A DNA stretch of 64,000 nucleotides from Helianthus annuus (Eukaryota; Streptophyta; Magnoliopsida; Asterales; Asteraceae): positions 158,624,484 through 158,688,483 of the forward strand of contig NC_035446.2 in the NCBI RefSeq assembly GCF_002127325.2, given 5' to 3'. Made by a program: the position numbers and the translations under genes. This document shows positions 22,489-34,500 of this stretch, one piece after another; within the stretch, counting starts at the first letter, position 1, and the number at the start of each line of letters is the position of its first letter. Under the pieces are notes generated by a model that saw only the letters and a list, made by a program, of their open reading frames with translations, was not told where the DNA came from and did not search any database.

Positions 22489-24550
22489 GAGTAAACTGCA
22501 ATTTTACCCCCTGAGGTTAGGGGTCATTGGCACTCTTACCCCCTAAGGAAAAAATTGCAATTTTACCCCCCACTGTTAACTGTTATGTCGCAATTCTACC
22601 CCCCGGCTTCAATTTTGTTGACCGGTCAACATAAACATGGGAGGGTCAAAGGGTATAAAAGTAATTTCACCAAAAATTGTACTATATATATTAAAATAAC
22701 CCCTAAACTCAACCATACATCACAACCTTACCCCCTAAGTTTCCTCTTCATCTCTTCCGGCGAATTCTCCTTCCCTCCAGCTTCTTCACCGGCGACCTCT
22801 CTTCACCAGCGACCTCCATTCCCTCCGGCGACCTCCACTTCATCTTCTTCACCACTCCATCTTCTTCACCACTCTTTCTTCTTCACCACACGAGCACAGG
22901 ATGACTGAACAGAATGCCATTATGCATCCAGCTCCACCGGTTGAGCCAGGGCCGGCGACCACACCACCGGCCACCATCGATCCAGCTGTGGTCCAGAGAT
23001 CCTCCCTTTTCTCGCAATTTTCAGGTATAATGAAACAGCTGTTTTGATTGTGGGGTAAAATCAAACCACTAGTAATGGATGTTTGTGTATTTGCAGTGGA
23101 CATGAGGATTCATGTTTCACTACGTTCGATTGTGGTCTCATTGGTGCTCAAGATGCGAGGCCGCCCATTCCTGCATTTCCAGTTTCCGCCTCAGCAGGAA
23201 ATGGTTGTGTAGGATACTTAAACTCTAATCTTCTAGGTTCTTTTGGGTTAATATGTAGTGTAGGATACTTAAACTCTAATCTTCTAGGATCTTTTGGGTT
23301 AATGTGTAGGATCTTATGTTTGATCATAGAACACATTGACTGATTGGTTATATTACTCTGCTGTTAAGTTGATGGTATATTTGACTGTTAAGTTTGATCA
23401 AATTAGTGGTGTTTGGTTTGATCAAATTAGTGGTGTTTTGGTTTGATCATAGAACAGTGGTGTTTGGTTTGATCAAATTGGTTATATTACTCTGTTGTTA
23501 ATTTGAGTTTATGTGTAGGATCTTATGTTTGATCATAGAACACATGTGTAGTAATAATGGTGTTTGGTTTGATCATAGAACAGAACAGAGGTTCTGGTGT
23601 TTGGTGTTTGGTTTGATCATAGAACAGAATGTTGGTTATATTTGACCATTGTTAAGTTGCTGTTGTGGGTTAATGTTGCTGCTGATCATAGAACAGAATG
23701 TTGTTGCTGTTAAGTTGCTGCTGATCATAGAACATAACAGAATGTTGCTGCTGTTAAATTGCTGTGTGTAATGCAAATGCAAATGCATTACAGAAGGTTT
23801 TACATGCCAGCTATGGCTGATGCAATTGAGGCCTTTATCAATGCTTTTTGCAATGGTTTTAAGCTGTGGCTGAAAGTTGCTGCTGTTAATGTTAAGTTGC
23901 TATGCTGTTAATCTTAAGTTGCTCTACTGTTAACTTAGAAGCATTGCTGTTAATGTTGGTCATAGAACACATAAGAACACATTGACTGATGCAGAGGTGA
24001 TGATGCATTTGCATTTGCACTTGGTGCAATCACCATCACTTGTTATGCTTGTTATGCTTAACCCATAGTTGAAAGTCAATAGGTGTATGTGCAAAGGTTC
24101 ATGGAGATGGGACAGTAGCGAAGGGTGGTCAACGATGGCTGAGTGGCTTGAATTCTGTTACAAGCCTGTTTATATGGTGGTGGAATCGAATATGGATGGT
24201 GGCGGGAAAGGTTTTGGAAGTTGCAGGGGGTAATTGTGCTTCTAAACATAAATTATAGGGGGTTATAAGAAAGGGTTTTTTAGTAATTTACCCAAGTCAA
24301 CACATCAGCCAACATATTTGATTCCAGGGGGTAAACATGCGACATAAAAGCAAACGTTGGGGGGTAAAATAAAAGGGTAAAATAGTCATTTCACCCCCAA
24401 GTCAACAGACCAGTCAACAAAATTGAAGCCGGGGGTAGAATTGCGACATAACAGTTAACAGTGGGGGGTAAAATTGCAATTATTTCCTTAGGGTGGAGGG
24501 TAAGAGTGCCAATGACCCCTAACCTCAGGGGGTAAAATTGCAGTTTACTC
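22489..24550. mobile_element. Mutator-like element (MULE), long TIRs, 9-bp TSD
   Basis: The terminal inverted repeats are about 145 bp and nearly identical (22,489-22,630 and 24,405-24,550), starting GAGTAAACTGCAATTTTACC. They are flanked by a perfect 9-bp duplication TTTCTAAAT (22,480-22,488 and 24,551-24,559), the length expected of Mutator. No transposase is seen, so it is non-autonomous. Inside, 22,901-23,024 looks like a first exon (MTEQNAIMHPAPPVEPGPAT, donor TTTTCAG/GTATAA) and may be captured host DNA. The rest holds a 50-bp direct duplication (23,211-23,310) and many GGTTTGATCATAGAACA and GTTAAGTTGCTG repeats. Near-identical TIRs suggest a fairly recent insertion. Confidence 0.9.
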
Positions 24551-24559
24551 TTTCTAAAT

Positions 24560-24968
24560 TGACATTGTGTACTGTTTTTTGTTATGTGTGTTAGTGTCTA
24601 GTCAAGTTGTAAAGTTTATTTACGTGAACATGTTTATTGGATTTGAATTTTATTAATTTCGGAAACCAAGTGCTTAGTAATGCAAAGTTCCATATTACAT
24701 TTGTATTACGTTTTTGTTGTTGTCTTTGTTTCACATATCTGTAATATAAATATGCAATTATATGTCTGGAGCTATGTCGTTATTGTTTGTATTTTCCTTA
24801 AAAATTTCCAGATCATACACAACGAAACAGATATATTAAATTGCGCCAACCAAATAACAAAATCTGAGTTAACATGTACGGGTATTAACCAACTTCTACG
24901 CCTACTAATCTCATATGGATAATATGTTATTGGGATCTTCAATATACATATAATTTGAATGTTGATGA
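24560..24968. other. Unassigned AT-rich stretch
   Basis: No coding or RNA gene recognised. Bases 24,884-24,960 are repeated at 25,531-25,608, on the other side of the hAT-type element. So a short tandem duplication existed before the element inserted at or near its border. Confidence 0.4.
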
Positions 24969-24976
24969 GAATTAAC

Positions 24977-25528
24977 TAGGGATGCAAATGAGCCGAGCTC
25001 GGCCAGGCTCGAGCTCGAGCTCGATTAACTTATGAGAGCTCGGGCTCGAGCTCGATTAACTTATGAGAGCTCGGCCTCGAGCTCGGCTCGATTCGAGCTT
25101 TGTTTTCAAAGCTCGAGCTCGGCTCGTTTGTATTTTATCAAGCTCGAGCTCGGCTCGTTTATTATCTATTAATTAGTATATTAAATAAAAATAATATAAA
25201 TAATAGACTTTTTAGGCTTGCGAGCTCGATAAGTAAAGCTCGGGCTCGGGCTCGTTTACTAAATAAGCTTATTTTTAGGTTTGAGGTCGGCTTGTAAACA
25301 AGTTTAAATAAGCTCGGGTCAACTCGGCTCGTTTACACTAAGGCTCGATAAGGCTCGACGAGCCTAACGAGCTTCACATGTAAGGCTCGAGCTCGGGCTC
25401 GATAAACATACGAGCTTTGTTTTGAGGCTCAAGCTCGGCTCGGGCTCGATAAGGCTCGGCTCGTTTCGAGCTTTTTCTCGAGTCGATCTCGAGTAGCTCG
25501 CGAGCCGCTCGGCTCGTTTGCACCCCTA
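24977..25528. mobile_element. hAT-type non-autonomous element, GAGCTCG-rich
   Basis: Terminal inverted repeats TAGGGATGCAAATGAGCCG and TAGGGGTGCAAACGAGCCG are flanked by the perfect 8-bp duplication GAATTAAC (24,969-24,976 and 25,529-25,536), as expected for hAT. The body is degenerate GAGCTCGGCTCG repeats on both strands and should fold strongly. There is no coding capacity. It is the same family as 33,274-33,806 and the broken copy at 14,431-14,466. Confidence 0.9.
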
Positions 25529-25536
25529 GAATTAAC

Positions 25537-26873
25537 CAACTTCACCCCTACTAATCCCATATGAATAAGGCGTTATCAAGATCTTCAATATACACATAAT
25601 TTGAATGGCAACATTTTGAAAACGACAAGAACCCAAATACAAATAAACAAACATTTAAATGAAAGTCGCAAAAATGAAAAAAAAAATGGAAAAAAAAAAT
25701 TACTCTTGCTTGTAATTTTGTTTCTAGATGTTAAGGCCCAAGCATTCGGGCCCACAGCCCGACTTTACAAAACAGATATACTGAAATGCCGTGAAGTGAA
25801 GAATGTCTGTGGGGTCGCTAGTCAGAACTCGAAAGAGCCGAGCGCCAAAATATCCAAACACTCAAAGCGCCAAGCAGGAAGACTCTGGAAGATTACGGTT
25901 TCAGATCTCCATTCACTCTCAGGTACCATTATGAATCCAGCCATTACTTTCATTCAAGTTCTCACTGTTCAATGCCTGCATATTTTTGAAAATCGTGCCA
26001 GTACTGTGTGATTCTAGGGTTTACCTTCCGATTTTCTCGTTTACTAATCGATCCGGTACGAACTAGCTTGTAGTTATTTATTTAACGTGTCATCTATTAT
26101 GATTTATGAACACGAGGTGATTTTTGTACTGTTCATGGTTGATTACCAGTTGAGGTCTCATCTGGTTTAGGTTTGATTTTAACTTTTTAATTTACTTGAT
26201 CTGCAATATATACGGAGAATTGGAGATGCTGAATTTGTTGTATGAGTTATGACGTGTTTATTGCTTAGAAGCTGATAGAATGGTTGTTTAATTGTTACAT
26301 AATTGTTTATCTGTATAACATTCACAACATTTTGATGTTGATTTCTTTTGTTTGTAGTCTTCATTGTCTACTTTTAGATACTCATGTTTATGTAAGATAC
26401 TATTATTAGAAGTTTTGGTTTTGAAAGTTGAATGTGGTACCTGTCATATATAGAATTAATCTATAGTTATGTAATGTAGATTTTAAGTTTTTATTGAAAT
26501 CAAAACAAATGTTCATATTCAAATCTACACTGAAAAATAACGAGTTTGATCTCTAAACATATAACAATGAATTTGTTGGGACGTAGAGGGTAAGATTTCC
26601 TTACAATACATTTAGAATTTTATATATTTCAAAACAAGATCGATATCTATTATTGATATGCTAGTAGAAGGAATATGATGGTATATTCTCTTCTTTAAAG
26701 TAGATCATAACATTAACTTTCATATTTGCAGTTTAGTTACCACTTAGCAATGTTGGTACATAAATTTTTATTGATATCCTTCTTAGTGTTGGTATTTAAC
26801 GGATTTAGCGAAAGTAGTAACACACGAATATGTAATGCCGTGTTTGTAATAATTGTAAGATATGTTAAAATCA
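25537..26873. other. Unassigned stretch; possible 5' exon or promoter remnant at 25,730-25,935 (plus)
   Basis: From about 25,730 the composition changes to a GC-richer, gene-like stretch. It ends at a consensus-like donor (CACTCTCAG/GTACC near 25,920) and is followed by AT-rich, intron-like DNA. No downstream exon of the same strand is recognisable, and the open frame (25,601-26,011) has no family resemblance I can name. It could be the 5' end of a truncated gene or an untranslated exon. The remainder shows nothing. Confidence 0.3.
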
Positions 26874-27669
26874 TTGGTTTTAAAAGCGCGACTTGAACAA
26901 GCAGGAAAAGCCTCACCGAAGTGACACGATCATCAAATCAGACTTGAGACGTGTTGTGTTTAAAAAAGCGAGCTTTAAGCGTGAAGCGCTGAAGCGTTTG
27001 GAAAAGCGCTTTTTTTTTGTCTGAAGCGTTACAACACGTGAAGCGTTTTGAAGCGAGCTTTAAGCGCGAAGCGATGATGGTTTGAAGCGACGCTTCAGCC
27101 CAATCAGGTCACATTTGAGCCATTTTTTAGGCCCAATAGTCTTTAAATAGGGTTTAAATGAGGCCCTACTTTACCCTAATGATCAGCCGCTGTCTTTTAA
27201 CATTTCAGCCGCTGTCTTTTAACATTTCAGCCGCTGTTTTCCTCTTTCTCCTTCTATTCTCTCTGCAACTTGATTTCTGTTTAGAAATCTTAATGGCCTC
27301 TGGATCAAACAGCACTACTGCTGCCTCGGAAAAGTCCTCATCTGGTGACCCGAGATGAATACGTACTTGACTATGATGATTATTGATTAAAGACTATTTT
27401 TATGTTTATGTTTATGTTTTAAGTGTGTTTCGACTTTAATTTATGTTTTAACTATGCTTTTTATGTGTTAAGTGTGTTTTTTAATCATGTTTTTGTGTTT
27501 ATTATTGATTAACAAGTAGAATAGGTTATATTGATGTGTACAATATTTCTTTTAATTTTTTTTTATTTTGAGCGCTTCGTATACGTGAAGCTCTCGCTTC
27601 GCGCTTGAAGCTTCGCTTAAAGCTTTTGGAACCAAAACGCTTCGGAGCGCCTCGCGCTTTTTAAACCAA
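26874..27669. mobile_element. hAT-like non-autonomous element with AAGCG repeats
   Basis: The ends form an inverted repeat (TTGGTTTTAAAAGCGCG at 26,874; CGCGCTTTTTAAACCAA ending at 27,669). The body contains many GAAGCG and CGCTTC motifs around an AT-rich core. A short frame at 27,292-27,357 (MASGSNSTTAASEKSSSGDP) resembles the serine-rich start of plant hAT transposases (inference), then stops, so this looks like a deletion derivative. No clean 8-bp duplication was found. Confidence 0.55.
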
Positions 27670-28513
27670 GGAGGCGTGTACACTTTTGCTTGAGGTGACG
27701 CTTTCTGTGCTTCTGTATAATTTGGCCGGGGACAACCTCGATGGCATGGCTGAGAGGTACATGGGACTATGGGAGGAAGAGAGTTGGAGTGATGGGAGAA
27801 CATAATCCATATCTGTTTTCACTTGCGGTGAGAGAGAGGTTACCAAGACAAAGATAAGAGAGATATAGAGCAGGGGAGAACAATAATCAGTTCTAATTTC
27901 CTTCTCAGTTATTTATACATTTGATAACTAAACTAAAAATTTTAGTTATTTGATTGTACATATCGTTTGTTCCTTGCACATATAGATAGAAACCTAATGG
28001 TTTTTTTATTATTAAATTATGTGTACATTTTTTGAATGCCTCATGAACTTGAGACTACTGGCTAGCAACTTCATGGCTTTTTGGACTCTTAAGCGACTCA
28101 CACCTTTTAAAACCAAGGTTGAGTTGATACAACATCAAGATTGGTCATATGTAGAACTGTGGAATCCTAGTTCGTTGGGGTATCACTTGCACAAACAATT
28201 GCGCCAGACGAATGACATTATTAAAAGCTGTTAGAAAATTCATACATGTATCAGAAAGTAAATACGAACCTAATGCTCTGCTAACCTCTTTCTCATGTTA
28301 AAGTGTTAAACAAGCTAACTGATAAAAAATGGCTCATTTTTGAGCATAGGGAAATGAATAAATACCAATCCTGCATTTCTCTTCGCTAACCTACATAGGT
28401 CATGGCTGTTGCTTTTAAAGCATGGACAGTTTAATGTAAACCAAGTGGTTAGTTTCTGAGCTCTTTTCCTTCCAACAAGTCTTGATCCTAGAGCTTTATT
28501 TATGTTTCATAGC
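27670..28513. other. Region downstream of the DEMETER-like gene
   Basis: Holds a GC-richer patch (27,690-27,880) of unclear origin and AT-rich DNA. The 3' untranslated region of the minus-strand glycosylase gene must lie just left of 28,514. No polyadenylation site can be fixed from sequence alone. A short open frame on the plus strand (28,019-28,234) has no recognised relative. Confidence 0.3.
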
Positions 28514-31500
28514 TCATTTATTCGCCTTCGTTTTTTGTGTGATTAACTTACTTGCTGGGAAGTGTAGCCTAGCCATCAGAGGTCTAGGAGCCCTATTTAT
28601 TCGATCAAATCCTCTCACACAAACAAATCCTGCAAATATTTCAACAAATACCATTATATTATAATTTTAGTTTATAGTAGAACGTTTTACAGGTATATAT
28701 CTTTTGTATCAGAAGGCTTTGTTAGGACTAGAACTGATGCAACACACGCATGCACACGACCGATACACAAAAGAAAGCGGAACACAAGAATTTTCGTGGT
28801 TTGGTCGGTGTGACCTATGTCCACATGCTGCAACTAGCCTTCTTTATTTAGGTGTTCAAGGAATTACAAAGGCTCTACACATCTATGTGCATGTTTCCAC
28901 CTTTGCATCCGGTCTAATTGCTCACGTTTCTACTGTGAGTGTTTTACAAGTTTTTAAACTAGGTCATGTCTTTTCTTCATTATAATTTTTATGGATGAAT
29001 CTTGATATGGGTTGTTGTTAAGTCTGATGTATTGTTTTACACTAAGCAAGTAAGCATAAACATAAATAAGGAAACTAGACAGCTGTTACGATAATACCAC
29101 GTTATGCATATACATTAGGAAGTTTTCTTGAGTTAATTATACTAGGATTACGGTAGGTGGTTTCCATTTATTAGATTATTATGATTATGTTAAGAGGGGG
29201 CTAGGAATAGGAGGCGTTTTATGCTTAATTTGATCGAGAAGTAAAGAAGAAAATCACTAGGGCTCGGCGATCTTAAGAATATCAATTTACAACACGAACG
29301 TAAGTCATTTCATTGATCGTTCCTTGTTGGTTCTATTAATGGTTCTTTTAGCGTTCCATAAGTTCATTATCGTACTAAAGTAAAAGCTTTTTCGTAATTG
29401 TGAAGCGTATTGTGCAAACAATTACTTGGAGTAAGATTAAAAGGCATCGATTTTTGGATTTGTTCTAGAATGAGTTGATACATACCTTTCCAAAAGCAGT
29501 ATTGAATTCCCTCGGTAGTTAGCCCTAGCAAAAACCAATCTTTGCTGTTAACTTTGGCTAAAAACACATGTTAAATTTAGATGAAATGCATTATATAGTT
29601 CTGAATTTGTACCTTTGAAGATTGTTGATACAGAAGTCCCGAAGTAAACTTTTCTTCTTGGCAAGTTCCAAATCCATGTCCTTGGAACATCAATTGGATT
29701 CAGACTTGATGCGTGATCCGCAAACATCTGCATGGTACACATGTATGGATGACATGTTAATAAGAATTTATTGATTTGGATTATATGTCTAGAAACCGTA
29801 GAGTATGAGCTTTATCCTTTAGGTGAGTTAAATCTTATATATGCTTTCAAATTTATGTACCTCATTCACTTGGAAATATGTGCCATTAAGTGGAAAGCTC
29901 CCTCGCATTGCTGTTCGGCATGGTATCTGTTATAAAAGTAGTTAAATACTATTTGGTCTATTTTGTTTTGCTTGTTAGCCACGATATATATCCTGTATTA
30001 TAGCAATATTCTCACCAAAATAGTTCCTCTGACCACTTGTGAATTTGCTTCCTTTATACTGTTGCATGAAAAGCATGTTGTTCGATCACACAACTGACCT
30101 GATTGCTGTGCTAAACAGTTTGTTGTGGGAGCCTGTACTGAATTTGCAGTTTCACCTAATATGATAATTTCAAATTAGTATAATATCATGTAGATTATGA
30201 CTTATGAGTACTATGCCATATAAACTAGCAAAGAAATGTATTGGTTAAGGTCTGATTTTAGAGTACTACGTGCATAAAACTTATGGTTAATGACATAATG
30301 CGTGGTTACATTATTCTTTTCTATGTAGAAAAAAAATATTTGGCCAACCTGGTGTCCATATTGCTAAGAGGTAGGGGCTTGGGTCATCGGGTTCTCTTTT
30401 GTCCAACTGAAATCATCAGTAGAATGTGGAGGTTAGTTTGTAATTATAGCATGTGTCAGAAAGTGGTCAGCAACAAATTTACTAACCCCTTCTAAAAGTT
30501 GATGAGAATCTGGAAGTTCATACCTACAACAAGGTGAGAGTAATCTAAGTCAGATAATTATTATATAAACTAGACCTTCATGTTCTAAACCGTCTTGCTA
30601 TTTTTTACCATTAGCAAGACACATTTTAAAAAGTTGTCATTTGTTAGTTCAGACTTACACTAGATGCTCGGTTCGCAACCGGCTAACATCCTTTAGTTTG
30701 GGTGTTGGGATAGAAGCAACTTTAGGATTTAATGCAACTAATGCTTTGGACATGTCGTTGCCATCTTGCATCATGTTCTGCAAATTGGTTGTGAATTCTT
30801 CCATGTTGAGTTTAATACTTGGAATATCATCAGAATCTTCATAGTATTGATCCTCAATGTCACTTATTGATAATTCATTCACTTCTGGCTCAGGCGTTGT
30901 TGGTTCTTCAATGATAGGTTCACAATTATTCCCGGAATTTTCTGCACTTTTGTGTGATTCATTTTCAGCTGGAGGTAGTGACATGAGCCTAATACCCGTA
31001 GGTGATATTGGGTCTTTTGTAACGGGAGCATCTGAAACCACTATTCTTTTTTCCTCTGGTCCTGGGAGGGCAAGCCTTGCACTGCATCACATAGATTTAT
31101 GTTATTATATCATATTAGTTACGCACTTACATACTACATATTTTTGTATGTGTCCTGTGGTCAATAGATTGCTAACTAGTTTATTGTTTTTAAAGGTATT
31201 TGTTCAGCCTTCCAGAAGATATTTATCCAGGAGTTCAATGGTTTTTCTTTAGGTAATTTATCTTATCACCTTCTAAGATTGTTTTATTGATATGCTTGAA
31301 CCATTTTCTAGCAGAAACATTGTTTACGAATGAAAACATCAATTGAATTGTTATATGAAGATTAGTCTGTCCTACAAAGTTTTTTCGACCTCCCGTATGA
31401 TATTCTGTATTTCAACGTGTGATTTATGCTCATGTGGCCATGTTTATCACTTTCTCTCTCTCTGTGTGCGTATACATATCTTACAATCATACATTCTAGT

Positions 31501-34500
31501 ACCCTTTGTACTTATATGCTTATCACCTTGTTTTTCTTTCTATTCGTAATTTAGAGTTGATAAGTAACCCCCATCTGATGGATGAGCTCTTTTTTTTTTT
31601 TTTTCCAAAAACCCGAACCGTACCTGTACCGATTTTAGGTATTTGGTACATGTATCGGTACTTAGGTTTATTGATTTTGGTATCTGGTACTTTCGGTACG
31701 GGTACGGGTAAAAAGGGTACTGGGACCGAATGTTATATAGAACTTTAAAAGTTTTTCTATATTATGTTTTATTTGGTATTATAGTATTTATGGTACTCAT
31801 ATCGATTTTACCTATTTGGTACTCGTACCGGTTTTCCTATTTGGTACTCGTATTGTATGGTACTCGTGCCGATTTTACCTATTTAGTACTTGTATGAATG
31901 ATAAAAAATAAAATAAAAACAAAATGGTACCAAAGCGGGTACCATACCGAAATACCCATACGGTACCAATATATTCGGTACGGTATTTGGTACCTAGATT
32001 TTTTCAAATTTGGTACTGGTATTTTCGGTACCGGTACGAGTACGGGTATAATACCAATCCCATACCTACGTATGATGCAGACTCACTACTTTTACATGAT
32101 ATGGTTAGTTTCTCAAGACATTGTTTCACGTGGCTAATAATGGCAATTTCTGAAATACACTATTGCTTCTTGATTCTAAAACGTACTTGTTAGTTGAGGA
32201 GAGTATATGTGTTAATCTTTATGTTTGCGGTGCAATGGTTCATGTTTATCATTCAATTTACTAAAAGAAGCTAAAAAGTTTTATAAACCAAAAAAGAAAT
32301 CGAGCCATACCTTGCAAAAGCACTGGCAAAGTGTCTGCACTCTGCTCTCATTGGGCATGCATTACAGTTTGGTTTACTCTTTGTGCAAAAAACCTTCATT
32401 TAAATTTATGTAATCATCATTAAATCCTCACACTTTTCTTAAAACCAACTAATCTTGTAATTGAGGATATACCTTTCCAAATGTAATCATTTGGTAGTGT
32501 AGCTCATATCTGTCAAAGAATCACATGTTAGTCAGTATATAGTCAATACACGTATATACAATAATACAAGAATAGTTCTTTTTTCCATTTTTTTATATTT
32601 TATAGTTTTTTCATGTATAGTTCTTGGGATAAGTGTTAGTTACAATGTCAACTGATCCAACTTGCACAGCCTGGGCCAAAGGTATTTCTGAATGGACTCC
32701 AACACAGGATACCTGTGTGAAAACTTAATCAGCATACTTTTCATAACTTGAGCAATATATGCCTAATTTTATATACTTACATTTCTAGTAGATGCAGTTG
32801 GAGCGATTCTGGTAGTGGTTGGAGAGGGACCCACCCAAGTCTCACTGCTATTCTCCCAACATTTGTGTCGACCTAGAAAAAAGGCATCAAGTAAGTTAAC
32901 TTGACAACTTGTTCAACACGTCTAATCTTATACAAATTCATACTTCCAACATTAACTTACTGGAAAAGCAAGATGATGAAGTGTTAACAAGCGCACACAC
33001 TCGACACTTTTCAGCCCCAATCCTCGAAAACTCAGTAAGTAATCCCTTCAATACAAAGTTAATAGAGAACTCATAAGCTATAAATTTTATAACGGCATCA
33101 CTTCAAGTTAAATCAACTGCTTATTTAGAGCTTACTTTGCTTTATCAGGGGGTGCATCTCTTAACCATTCTAGGTCAATTGACCCATGATCTCTCACCAG
33201 GCGGTTAAGGAAATCCTGCATATAGGCAGTATTGCAGTAACCGTTTAATAAGTTACAACCATATGGTACTAACTAGGGGTGCGAACAAGCTAAGCGGCTC
33301 GCAAGCTGCCGGAGAAAAAGCTCGAAACGAACCGAGCCTTATCGAGCCCAAGCCAAGCTTAAGCCTAAAATAAAGCTTGTTTATTTGTTGAGCCCGAGCT
33401 CGATCCTGACATGTGAAGCTCGTTAGGCTCATCGAGCCTTATCAAGCCTTAGTGTAATATTAGTTTTTATTAATTTTTGATAGCATTTACCTCTTATTTT
33501 AAAGTTGTCTAGTAAACGAGCTGAGCCGAGCTTATTTAAACTTGTTTACGAGCCGAGCCCAAGTTTGTTTAGTAAACGAGCCCGAGCTTCACTTATTGAG
33601 CTCGCGAGCCTAAACGAGCCTATTATTTATATTATTTTTGTTTAATATATTAATTAATAGATAATAAACGAGCTGAGCTCGAGCTTGAGTTGTTACCAAC
33701 GAGCCGAGCTCGAGCTCTCATAAGTTAATCGAGCCGAGCTCGAGCTCTCATAAGTTAATCGAGCTAGAGCCTAGTTGAGCTCGGGTTTGGCTTGTTTACA
33801 CCCTTAGTACTAACTACTACTAACAAGTTAATTTTAGTACCTGCATTCTGTCAGCTAACAAGTTATTCATTCCACGTTCCTTAATAGCGTCAGAAATCTC
33901 ATTAACGTTGGCCCGTCTTAGTGCTTCATAATCAATCGTATCCTTTGCATTTTCGCTTCTCTCTTTCTTTTCACCATTGGATAGGGCCTCTTTTCTCAGG
34001 CTATCCCAATCAATTGCTTTTTTTCTTTCATCCTCAGGTGTTTCCTTTGTAGCTTTTGGCATATTTTGGCCTGACCCACTTAATGGTACGTGAGAAACCT
34101 TTGGCTCTCTTGAGTTTGCTTCAGTGACTGTATTCTCAACACAGTTCTGCTTATTAACTACCGATGTTCTGTCCTCAACATTGATAATAGGTATTCCCCC
34201 AAACATAGTAGGGACTTCTTTTGGGCTTTGTGATGGTGTTTGGAACTTCGGTATTTCGTTTTGTGGATAGGTTACATTACTTGTATGGCATGCTTCTGTC
34301 ACTCCAGAGTTAGATGAAGGCAAACCTGGTGTCATGCTCGTTTGAAACTGACCGGATGAAGTATTCAGTTCGATACCGTTCGTGCTAGAAATTTGTATGT
34401 TACATGCAGGTTCTTTTGGTGGATGATGCATGTTTGTTGCAAGGTCATCGTTGTTGGAATGGTCTTTCTGTGGTGTACCTGACTGTTTACTGGTTTCAAA

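Noticed and set aside
22849..23343. Minus- and plus-strand frames inside the MULE as host genes
   Set aside because: They overlap MULE internal repeats (including a 50-bp direct duplication); only the short frame at 22,901-23,024 has exon-like borders, and that is reported as a possible capture.
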